NCBI RefSeq assembly: GCF_034424805.1 | Contig: NZ_JAXOUF010000003.1 | Coordinates: 372,001 to 436,000, forward strand | Direction: 5' to 3' | Source of the DNA: Labrys sedimenti | GTDB taxonomy: Bacteria; Pseudomonadota; Alphaproteobacteria; Rhizobiales; Labraceae | Length of the DNA: 64,000 bases | Shown: positions 25,472 through 34,661 of the stretch, piece after piece | Position numbering within the stretch: position 1 is the first letter of the stretch | Layout of the letters: each line of letters opens with the position of its first letter | Position numbers and translations under genes: made by a program | The notes under the pieces: model-generated | Told to the model about the DNA's origin: nothing | Seen by the model: only the letters and a program-made list of their open reading frames with translations | The model's database searches: none

Positions 25472-26103
25472 GCCCTGACCGTGGCTGGCCGGGTTGCCGC
25501 CAGCCACGCCTGGGTCCGTGCATCCGGATCGGGATGCCTGGTGACGTCGCTGACCATGGCGATCACATCCGCGCCTGCAGCCAGGCACCCGGGCGCCCGC
25601 TCCAGGGTGATGCCGCCGATGGCGATCAGGGGCGTGTCGCCGATCAGCCTCTTCCACTCGCCGATACGCTCGAGGCCTTGAGGGGCGAACGGCATGACCT
25701 TGAGCGTGGTGGGGTAGATGGGCCCCAGTGCCACATAATCCGGCTTGCACGCGAGCGCGCGCGCGAGTTCACTATGATCATGCGTGCTGATGCCGAGCCT
25801 CAGGCCGGCAGCACGGATGGCGGGGAGGTCGGCGGTGTCGAGGTCGCCCTGGCCAAGATGGAGGAAATCGGCGCCGGCCGCGATCGCCGCCCGCCAGTAA
25901 TCGTTGACCACCAGGTCGGCGCCATAGGTACGGCAGGCTGCCAGGGCGGCGCGGATGTCGGGCAGGGCGGTCTCGTCGTCGCGGTCCTTGATGCGCAACT
26001 GCACGAGCTTAATGCCCTGCCTCACCAGGCGCTCCACCCAGTCGACGCTATCGACCACGGGGTAGAAGGGATCGAGCCGCCAGGTCGTATCGATGGTGCT
26101 CAT
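25468..26103 (-). CDS. thiE: ThiE, thiamine-phosphate synthase
   Basis: Joins HMP pyrophosphate and thiazole phosphate. 211 aa TIM barrel. VQLRIKDRDDE, VVNDYWRAAI, FLHLGQGDLD, STHDHSELARA and YVALGPIYPTTLK cover the expected substrate and metal-binding loops, and PLIAIGGI is the phosphate-binding strand. Overlaps thiG and thiD by 4 bp at each end, so translation is coupled. I have not checked for the TenI variant; the motif spacing fits ThiE. Confidence 0.92.
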   Translation of the reverse strand: MSTIDTTWRLDPFYPVVDSVDWVERLVRQGIKLVQLRIKDRDDETALPDIRAALAACRTYGADLVVNDYWRAAIAAGADFLHLGQGDLDTADLPAIRAAGLRLGISTHDHSELARALACKPDYVALGPIYPTTLKVMPFAPQGLERIGEWKRLIGDTPLIAIGGITLERAPGCLAAGADVIAMVSDVTRHPDPDARTQAWLAATRPATVRA

Positions 26104-26897
26104 GCCAGCACCGCCGAATCCAGATTTGCCCGGCCGAAGACCGGCGTCGAAGGGGCCGCCATGTCGCGCGGCATCATGGGATCGGCCAGAAAGGCGAGGC
26201 GCCCGGCCTCGATGGCGAGGGCGAAGGCCCGCGCCATGGCGGCAGGATCGCCCGCCTTGGCGACGGCGGTGTTGAGCAGCACCGCGTCATAGCCAAGTTC
26301 CATGGCGTGCGCCGCATGCGACGGCGTGCCGATGCCGGCATCGACCACCAGGGGAATGTCGGGGAAATGCGCCCGCATGCTGCGCAGCCCATAGACGTTG
26401 TTGAGGCCGCGCCCCGAGCCGATCGGCGCGCCCCAGGGCATCAGCACACGGCAGCCGGCCTCGATGAGGCGTTCGGCAACCACCAGATCCTCGGTGGTGT
26501 AGGGGAAGACCTCAAAGCCTTCGGAGGTGAGGATGCGAGCCGCTTCCACCAAGCCGAAGACATCGGGCTGCAGCGTATCGGCCTCGCCGATCACTTCCAG
26601 CTTGATCCAGGGCGTGCCGAAGACTTCGCGCGCCATCTGCGCCGTCGTCACCGCCTCCTTCACGCTGTGGCAGCCTGCGGTGTTGGGCAGCACCTTGACG
26701 CCGAGTTCGCGGATCAGGTTCCAGAAGCTCTGGCCGCTGCGGTCATTGCCGGATTCCCGCCGCAGCGAGACGGTGACGATGCCTGCAGCGGACGTGCGCA
26801 CGGCCTCGGCAAGGATGGCCGGCGAGGGATATTGCGCCGTGCCGAGCAGCAGGCGGGAGGTGAAGGGGGTGTCGTAGAAGGTGAGGGTGTCGGTCAT
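26100..26897 (-). CDS. thiG: ThiG, thiazole synthase
   Basis: Builds the thiazole ring from dehydroglycine, DXP and ThiS thiocarboxylate. 265 aa. Opens LTFYDTPFTSRLLLGTAQYPS; contains the Schiff-base lysine region WIKLEVIGE, then LMPWGAPIGSGRG and VDAGIGTPSHAAHAME. The ATG at 26897 is used; a longer frame upstream would read into the palindromic element that separates thiG from thiS. Confidence 0.95.
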   Translation of the reverse strand: MTDTLTFYDTPFTSRLLLGTAQYPSPAILAEAVRTSAAGIVTVSLRRESGNDRSGQSFWNLIRELGVKVLPNTAGCHSVKEAVTTAQMAREVFGTPWIKLEVIGEADTLQPDVFGLVEAARILTSEGFEVFPYTTEDLVVAERLIEAGCRVLMPWGAPIGSGRGLNNVYGLRSMRAHFPDIPLVVDAGIGTPSHAAHAMELGYDAVLLNTAVAKAGDPAAMARAFALAIEAGRLAFLADPMMPRDMAAPSTPVFGRANLDSAVLA

Positions 26898-26903
26898 GGT
26901 GTC

Positions 26904-26988
26904 ATTTCCGGGTGCGCGGACGTCTCGTCCGCTCTTGGAAGCGCCGTATGTGCGGATAGGAAGATGCGAGCGAGACGCCCGCGCTCCG
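26904..26988. repeat. Palindromic repeat inserted between thiS and thiG
   Basis: GCGCGGACGTCTCG (26914-26927) faces CGAGACGCCCGCGC (26971-26984) with one mismatch. The left part shares its sequence (GGGTGCGCGG, and TTCCAAGAGCGG on the opposite strand) with the perfect palindrome at 43820-43886, so both belong to one dispersed family. It forms the only gap inside the otherwise overlapping thi operon. Confidence 0.75.
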
Positions 26989-27186
26989 TCATCCCCCCTG
27001 CCGGGGGGCGAGAATCTCGACGGCATCGCCGTCCTTGAGAGCCGTCCGGTCGCGATCGACGGCCCGCACGAAACGCCCGTTGATCGCGGTGGCCACCACG
27101 CTGTCGCCGAGTTCGAGCGCTTCGAGCAGGTGTGCCAGGGTGGCGGCCTCGGTTTGCTGGCGCTCGCCGTTGATGATGAGGGTCAT
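26989..27186 (-). CDS. thiS: ThiS, sulphur-carrier protein
   Basis: Ubiquitin-fold sulphur carrier of 65 residues. Starts MTLIINGERQQTEA and ends in the required Gly-Gly (PRQGG), which is adenylated and converted to a thiocarboxylate for ThiG. Its start overlaps the thiO stop by 4 bp. Confidence 0.95.
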   Translation of the reverse strand: MTLIINGERQQTEAATLAHLLEALELGDSVVATAINGRFVRAVDRDRTALKDGDAVEILAPRQGG

Positions 27187-28173
27187 GCGTAAACTCCTTG
27201 CTGGGCTGTCCGCACGGGCAGGATCCGGTCGGCTGCTTCCTGGGCCAGGGCCGGCGAGAGCAGGAAGCCGTGGCGGAACAGGCCGTTGAGCGAGATGACG
27301 CGCCCGACCACGGTGAGGCGCGGCAGATTGTCGGGAAAGGCGGGGCGCAGCCCGGCTTCGAGTTCGAGGATCTCGGCCTCCCCGAAGGCCGGATGCAGGC
27401 TGAACGCCGCCGCCATCAGCTCCATGGTCGAGCGCAAGGTCGGCGGCCCGTCATGCTCGCTCTCGATCATAGTGGCGCCGATCATGAAGCGATGGTCGGC
27501 GCGCGGCACGATATAGAGCGGAAAGCGTGGGTGCAGGAAACGCACGGGCCGGGACAGGGTGATGCTCGGGGCGTGAACCAGGATGGCCTCGCCCCGGACA
27601 CCGCGCAGATCCGGCAGCTCGCTGCGTGCGGCAAAGCCGCGGCAGTCGATCACGGCGTCCGTATCGACGGCGTGCGGCTCGGCCTCGGTTCCGAAGCGGA
27701 TTTTCACGCCGAGTTGTGCGAGGCGTCCCGCGAGCACCTGCAGCGCCCGTCTCGGGTCGAGATGGGCCTCGCGCGGGAAGAACAGGCCCTGCGGGAAGCG
27801 GCCCGCAAGGTCCGGCTCGAGCGTTGCGATTCCAGGCCCGTCCACCGGGACATGCGCCTGGGTGCGACGGGCGAAACGGGCGATCTCGCTGCCGTCGCGA
27901 GCCGGTGCGACCACCAATGTGCCGCGCTGCACGGTTTCCTGCACATGGCGCGGCCACCAGGTGAGCGCGAGTTCGCCGCGCCGCTCGACCTCGATCTCGG
28001 CGCTTTCACGCTCGCACCAGGGCGCCAGCATGCCGCCCGCCAGCCAGGAACAGGCCTGGGCACCCAGGACTTCGCTACGCTCCAGGATCTCGACGTCGGC
28101 GCCACGGGAAGCGCATTCCATCGCCGTGACGAGGCCGGCGACGCCGGCCCCCACCACGGTGACGCGCTTGACG

Positions 28174-28190
<17 letters not shown>
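27183..28190 (-). CDS. thiO: ThiO, FAD-dependent glycine oxidase
   Basis: Oxidises glycine to iminoglycine for thiazole synthesis. 335 aa, DAO family. N-terminal Rossmann motif VTVVGAGVAGLVTAMECASRGADV and the substrate-side GLRPAFPDNLPRL, GLFRHGFLLSPALAQ at the C-terminus. The ATG at 28190 lies 17 bp inside thiC and gives a normal FAD-binding N-terminus. ThiO (rather than ThiH) fits an aerobic organism. Confidence 0.93.
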
Positions 28191-30015
<1,825 letters not shown>

Positions 30016-30127
30016 GGATCTCCTCCTCATTGCGAGTCATGGAGATCCGGGGCGACGATTGTCTGGGCCGAACCGGCATCGCAGCCAGCTTCGGGGGCTT
30101 CAAGCCAAAGAATACAGCCAAAGCCCT

Positions 30128-30221
30128 GTTCCCGTCCCTTCGCCGGCATGACCCGGATCAGGTTCGAAGGGTTCGGCTCTAGGCCATCTCAGCCCTGCTT
30201 GCGCAGGACACCCCTCGGAAC
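30128..30221 (-). promoter_or_regulatory. TPP riboswitch (THI element) upstream of thiC
   Basis: On the minus strand the conserved cores are present in order: GAGGGGTG, GGGCTGAGATGG, GAACCTGATCCGGGTCATGCCGGCGAAGGGA in two parts, closed by a P1 stem GTTCC/GGGAAC. It ends 112 nt before the thiC ATG. It should bind thiamine pyrophosphate and repress the thi operon, by transcription attenuation or by occlusion of the GAGGAGG site. Confidence 0.95.
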
Positions 30222-30309
30222 GATTCCAAGGTTAGACCCGGAATCGGCCTGCGTCCAGAGGGAAGGATTGTCGCATTGTCTTGGAAGGAGAGAGGCTGTG
30301 GCTTCTGTG

Positions 30310-30645
30310 CTACGGGCGCTTGCCCTGCTCACGCACGAATTCGATGCAGCGATCGAGGTGGTCGCGAAGTCGAATGGCCGTGTCGAGATCGAAATTCATG
30401 TAATTGGTTGGCGACCCTTCGGCGCCAGCATATCCGTCCGGCTTCATGGAGAGGCCAATGACCAGCGACCTGTCATCCAGCGTTTTCTTGACGCGCCATT
30501 CCAGGAATGAATGTGCGTAATTGCCATGCTCCTGCGGCGTACTGAAGACTACCGACCCAAGGAGGGTATTTAAACTCTTCGAGCCTGACAGCAGACCTTT
30601 GAACATCGCCCACATGGCAGCACCATTGGATATCGGATACCGCAA
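30310..30645 (-). CDS. Hypothetical protein of about 100 residues
   Basis: Not recognised. A 111-residue frame from a TTG (30645), or about 101 residues from an ATG at 30615. It reads like a real soluble protein: HGNYAHSFLEWRVKKTLDD, then LVIGLSMKPDGY and NYMNFDLDTAIRLRDHLDRCIEFVREQG, with no signal peptide or membrane segment. It lies between the GMC oxidoreductase gene and the TPP riboswitch, on the same strand, and may be the last gene of the polyol operon. Neither start has a good Shine-Dalgarno. Confidence 0.55.
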   Translation of the reverse strand: MRYPISNGAAMWAMFKGLLSGSKSLNTLLGSVVFSTPQEHGNYAHSFLEWRVKKTLDDRSLVIGLSMKPDGYAGAEGSPTNYMNFDLDTAIRLRDHLDRCIEFVREQGKRP

Positions 30646-30709
30646 TCAAGACGGTGTGCCCATGCCGCTGTCAAGCTGGTCGGTTCTAGTGGCAGGTCAT
30701 TGTCGCTTC

Positions 30710-32326
30710 TCACCCCCGCCAGGCCGCAGCGATCATGTCGGAGGCCTTCTCGGCGATCATCACCACGGGCGCATGGGTGTTGCCGGAGACGATGGTCGGC
30801 ATGACAGAGGCATCGGCGATGCGCAGGCCTGAAATACCGCGCAGGCGCAGCTGAGGGTCGACCACCGCCGCCGCGTCGGTGCCCATCCGGGCCGTGCCGA
30901 CAGGGTGGAAGATGGTTGTGGCGATGTCGCCGGCGGCCTTTGCCAGATCATCCGCCGACTGGATCGCTGGCCCTGGCTTCAGTTCTTCCGGCCTGAAGGC
31001 CTGCATGCGTTGGGTCGCCATCAGGCGGCGGGCCGCGCGGATCGAATCGGCCGCGACCACACGGTCGCCTTCCGTGGAGAGGTAGTTCGGCGCGATTTCC
31101 GGATGGGTCCGGACATCCGGCGAGACGATGCGGACATGGCCGCGCGCTTCCGGCCGGAGATTGCAGACGGAGACGGTGATGGCCGGGAAGGGATGCAGCG
31201 GCGAGCCGAAAGCGTCGAGCGACAGGGGCTGGACGTGGAACTCGATATTGGCGTCGGCAAAGCGCGGATCCGATTTCATGAAGATGCCGAGCTGGCTCGG
31301 CGCCATCGCCATCGGTCCCGAACGCTTGAGCGCATAGGTGAGGGCGATCTCAGCCTTGCCCAGCAGCGAGGCCTGCCACTCGTTGAGGGTGCGCGCGCCG
31401 CTGATCTTGAAGATGGTGCGGATCTGCAGATGGTCCTGCAGGTTCTCGCCGACCCCCGACGCGTCGAGCACGAGCGGGATGCCGTGCCTGGCCAGGAGCG
31501 CTGCCGGCCCGATGCCGGACAGCTGCAGGAGCTGAGGCGTGCCGATGGCGCCGGCCGTCAGCACCAGCTCGCGCTTGACCGAGACTCGGGCCGGCTTGCC
31601 GTCCAGGCTCAATTCGAGGCCTTCGGTGCGTCCGCCGGCAACGCGGATCCGCTCGGCCATCGCCCCCGTGAGAATGGTGAGGTTCTTGCGCTGCTTGATG
31701 GGATTTATGAAGGCCCTGACGGCGTTGAAGCGAAAGCCGGCCTTCTGGTTGACCTCGAAATAGGCCGAACCGGTGTTGTCGCCGGCATTGAAGTCGTCGA
31801 TCTGGGGCACGCCGAGTTCCTCGGCCGCCTCGCGCACCGAGTCCAGAATGGGCCAGGACAGGCGCTGGCGCTCGACACGCAGTTCGCCATTCGCGCCATG
31901 GAGGGGCGTGCTTCCGGCATGGTGGTTTTCCGAGCGCCGGAACAGCGGCAGCACGTCGTCCCAGCCCCAGCCTGTATTGCCGAGCTGCTGCCATTGGTCA
32001 TAGTCGGCGGCCTGGCCGCGCATATAGATCATGCCGTTGATGGAGGAGCAGCCCCCCATTACCCGGCCGCGCGGATAAGCGAGCGAGCGCCCGTTCAGGC
32101 CCGGCTCGGCCACGGTCCGGTAGCCCCAGTCGGTGCGCGGATTGCCCATGCAATAGAGATAGCCGACCGGAATGTGGATCCAGTGATAGCGGTCCGAGCC
32201 GCCGGCTTCGAGCAGCAGCACCCTGGCGTTGGGATCGGCGGAGAGCCGGTTGGCCAGTACGCAGCCGCCGGAGCCGGCGCCAACGACGACATAGTCGTAG
32301 GCACCGAGATCGATACGTTCGCTCAT
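30710..32326 (-). CDS. GMC-family FAD oxidoreductase (choline-dehydrogenase-like), copy 1
   Basis: Oxidises an alcohol or polyol with FAD. 538 aa. Dinucleotide motif VVVGAGSGGCVLANRLS at about residue 12, GMC signature 1 GRVMGGCSSINGMIYMRG, signature 2 GAIGTPQLLQLSGIGP. Catalytic region HPVGTARMG and GNTHAPVVM: the second catalytic position is His, where choline-dehydrogenase-type proteins usually have Asn. Its start overlaps the kinase stop by 4 bp, so it belongs to the polyol operon. Substrate unknown; an alditol is plausible from context. Confidence 0.88.
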   Translation of the reverse strand: MSERIDLGAYDYVVVGAGSGGCVLANRLSADPNARVLLLEAGGSDRYHWIHIPVGYLYCMGNPRTDWGYRTVAEPGLNGRSLAYPRGRVMGGCSSINGMIYMRGQAADYDQWQQLGNTGWGWDDVLPLFRRSENHHAGSTPLHGANGELRVERQRLSWPILDSVREAAEELGVPQIDDFNAGDNTGSAYFEVNQKAGFRFNAVRAFINPIKQRKNLTILTGAMAERIRVAGGRTEGLELSLDGKPARVSVKRELVLTAGAIGTPQLLQLSGIGPAALLARHGIPLVLDASGVGENLQDHLQIRTIFKISGARTLNEWQASLLGKAEIALTYALKRSGPMAMAPSQLGIFMKSDPRFADANIEFHVQPLSLDAFGSPLHPFPAITVSVCNLRPEARGHVRIVSPDVRTHPEIAPNYLSTEGDRVVAADSIRAARRLMATQRMQAFRPEELKPGPAIQSADDLAKAAGDIATTIFHPVGTARMGTDAAAVVDPQLRLRGISGLRIADASVMPTIVSGNTHAPVVMIAEKASDMIAAAWRG

Positions 32327-33819
32327 GCACCCTCGCGGTAGCGTTTCCAGTGATCGGGCATAGCATCCGCGAGGCCGCAATAGAGGCGATAGCGCGCCTC
32401 CAGGAGGCCCCTGTCCTGGGTACGGGGCTGGTATTGCGCGGCCTGGCGCACCATGGCGGCGATGCCGTCATCGAGCGTTGCAAAGGAGCCGGCCGCGACG
32501 CCCGCCGCGATCGCCGCGCCCAGCGCACCGGTCTCCTGGCACTCGGCCACGGTGACGGGCAGATCGAGGATATCGGCGAACATCTGGCACCAGACCGGGC
32601 TGCGCGAGCCGCCGCCGGACAGCGCGGCACGCGTGATCTCGGCGCCGGCGCGGCGCAGGCGCTCGATATGACGGCGATGTTCGAAGACCACGCCCTCATA
32701 GAGCGCATGCAGCATCTCCGCCTTGCCGTGCCAGCCGGCGAGGCCGATGAAGGCGCCGCGCGCGTCGGGATGGGTGGAGGCGCCGAACAGGAAGGGCAGG
32801 AACAGCGGCAATTCCGGATGGGGCGCGACCGAAGCCACCAGCTCATTGCAGGCCTCGAACGCGGCGGGGCCATGCCCGCCGCCGAATTCGCGCACGAACC
32901 ATTCGAGATTGACCGCCGAGGTGGCGCTGGATTCGACGGCGACATAGCGATCCCAGCGCCAGGTCGAGGCGTGGAACACGCTCTCATCGGCCAGCGGCGT
33001 TTCGCGCACCACCTGGTTGATGCTCCAGGTGCCCGCCACGATGGCCGCCTCGCCGGGCGTGTTGACACCGGAGCCGATCATCGAGGCGATGATGTCGAAG
33101 AAGCCGGCGGCGACAGGCGTTCCTTCGGCGAGCCCGGTGGCCGCCGCGGCGCTGGCGGTGACGCCGCCGGCCGAAGCCTCGGACTCGACGAGTTCAGGCA
33201 GCAGCCCCATGGCATCCGTAAGCCCATAGGCCGCGAGCAGGGCTTCGTCGTAGCGCCGCTCTGGCAGGCGCAGCAGGCCCGCGCCGCTCATGTCCGAAAA
33301 ATCGGAGACGCGCCTGCCGGTGAGCAGCAACGTCATCGCGTCCTTGCACAGGAAGGCGGTGCCGGCCCGGGCATAGAGGTCGGGCCGGTTCTGCTTGAGC
33401 CAGAGCAGCAGCGTTGCCGTCTGGGCCGGCCAGGGCCGCTGCAGGCAGAGCGGATAGAGGGCGTCGGCGACAGGCGAGGCGCGCAGCCCAGCAGCGAGCT
33501 CGGCCGCCCGGTTGTCGATCGACTGGATGCCGATCAGCGGCTGGTCGTGCCGGTCGAGCACATAGAGGCCGTTGCCGTGGCCGGCCGTGCCGATGCCGAT
33601 GACTTGCCCGCCTTCGACGCCGGCCTCGTCCAGGCAGCGCCGGATCACCGTGGCGGCATTGACCCAGAGTTCGGCGATGTCGCGCTCGACATAGCCGGGC
33701 CGGGGCTGGCGGGATTGGCCGTCGAGCGCAGCCCGCACCAGGACCCGTCCGTCGAGATCGAACAGGACGGCCTTGACCACGGTATTGCCGGCGTCGATGC
33801 CGAGGAGATAGTGGCTCAC
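32323..33819 (-). CDS. FGGY-family carbohydrate kinase, LyxK/EryA-like
   Basis: ATP-dependent sugar or polyol kinase, 498 aa, two-domain FGGY fold. N-terminal LLGIDAGNTVVKAVLFD, the C-terminal FGGY ATP region GGGSRSPVWCQMFADI and GALGAAIAAG. Several blocks (YVERDIAELW, IGIGTAGHGNGLYVLD, GNLEWF-like NLEWFVREFGGG, YEGVVFEHRRH) recall E. coli L-xylulose kinase LyxK, which is the same length. GTG start at 33819 overlaps the aldolase stop (GTGA). Expected product is a ketose- or polyol-phosphate used by the dehydrogenase and aldolase encoded upstream. Substrate not proven. Confidence 0.85.
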   Translation of the reverse strand: MSHYLLGIDAGNTVVKAVLFDLDGRVLVRAALDGQSRQPRPGYVERDIAELWVNAATVIRRCLDEAGVEGGQVIGIGTAGHGNGLYVLDRHDQPLIGIQSIDNRAAELAAGLRASPVADALYPLCLQRPWPAQTATLLLWLKQNRPDLYARAGTAFLCKDAMTLLLTGRRVSDFSDMSGAGLLRLPERRYDEALLAAYGLTDAMGLLPELVESEASAGGVTASAAAATGLAEGTPVAAGFFDIIASMIGSGVNTPGEAAIVAGTWSINQVVRETPLADESVFHASTWRWDRYVAVESSATSAVNLEWFVREFGGGHGPAAFEACNELVASVAPHPELPLFLPFLFGASTHPDARGAFIGLAGWHGKAEMLHALYEGVVFEHRRHIERLRRAGAEITRAALSGGGSRSPVWCQMFADILDLPVTVAECQETGALGAAIAAGVAAGSFATLDDGIAAMVRQAAQYQPRTQDRGLLEARYRLYCGLADAMPDHWKRYREGA

Positions 33820-34661
33820 GCTGCAGCCTCGTAGATGGCCCAGGCCTCGCCGTCGTCGGCGCCCTGATGGATCATCGCCATCAGCGCCTTGACCACGCGG
33901 GCGGGATTGTCGTGCTGGTAGATGTTGCGGCCATAGACCATGCCATGCGCGCCCTGGCGCATCAAAGCGTGGGAATTGGCGAAGACCTGGCGCAGGTCCG
34001 CCTTGCCGCCGCCGCGCACCAGCACGGGGCAGCGGGCGGCCTCGACCACGCGATGGAAGTCGGCGGGGTCGCTGGTCGGGTCGGCCTTGACGATATCGGC
34101 GCCGAGCTCGCGGGCAAGGCGCACCAGCGTCACGATCTTTTCCGCGTCGCCATCGACGAGATAGCCGCCGCGCTCGCTGGCCGGCTGCATCACTAGCGGC
34201 TCGATCATCAGCGGCATGCCGTATTTTTCGCAGTCCTGCGCCACCCGCGAAATGTTTTCGATGCATTGCCGGAACAGGCCCGGCTCGTCCGGCAGCATGA
34301 AGAGATTGACCACCACGCAGGCCGCATCCATGCGCAGTGCCGGGGCGATGGGATCCTGCGCGTTCTGCAAGAGGGCCCACATCTCGCGATGGCGCTGGCG
34401 GTTGTAGGGATTGCCCATGTCGATGCGCATCACCAGGGCCGGCTTGTGCTTGCCCGGTATCTCTTGCAGCAGGTCGGCCTGGCCGTAATTCATCTGGATG
34501 GCATCGGGGCCGGCATCGGCCAGCATGCGCACGACCTTGCCCATGTCCTCCAGACCGTCGAGGAAGGAGGGTTCGTTGCACACGCCATGGTCGATGGCGA
34601 CGTCAAGACATTTGCCGGCGCCGAACAGGCGGTTCATCCGGACTTTCTTGGTGAGATACAT
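33816..34661 (-). CDS. Class I aldolase of the DhnA/FbaB-LsrF family
   Basis: A 281-residue TIM-barrel Schiff-base aldolase. Opening KCLDVAIDHGVCNEPSFL, then VVNLFMLPDEPG, MIEPLVMQP, the likely Schiff-base Lys in ADIVKADPTSDPADFHRVVE, and phosphate-binding VLVRGGGKADLR, HGMVYGRNIYQ. Related enzymes cleave fructose-bisphosphate or other ketose phosphates, or process phospho-AI-2 (LsrF). The start overlaps the upstream GlpD-like gene by 59 bp, which is long for this operon. In this context it probably cleaves the ketose phosphate made by the kinase and dehydrogenase. Confidence 0.85.
   Translation of the reverse strand: MYLTKKVRMNRLFGAGKCLDVAIDHGVCNEPSFLDGLEDMGKVVRMLADAGPDAIQMNYGQADLLQEIPGKHKPALVMRIDMGNPYNRQRHREMWALLQNAQDPIAPALRMDAACVVVNLFMLPDEPGLFRQCIENISRVAQDCEKYGMPLMIEPLVMQPASERGGYLVDGDAEKIVTLVRLARELGADIVKADPTSDPADFHRVVEAARCPVLVRGGGKADLRQVFANSHALMRQGAHGMVYGRNIYQHDNPARVVKALMAMIHQGADDGEAWAIYEAAA

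Noticed and set aside
33816..34661. The aldolase as LsrF in a true AI-2 (lsr) operon
   Set aside because: There is no lsrG, only one permease, and a GlpD-like dehydrogenase and GMC oxidase that lsr operons lack; the kinase is LyxK-like.
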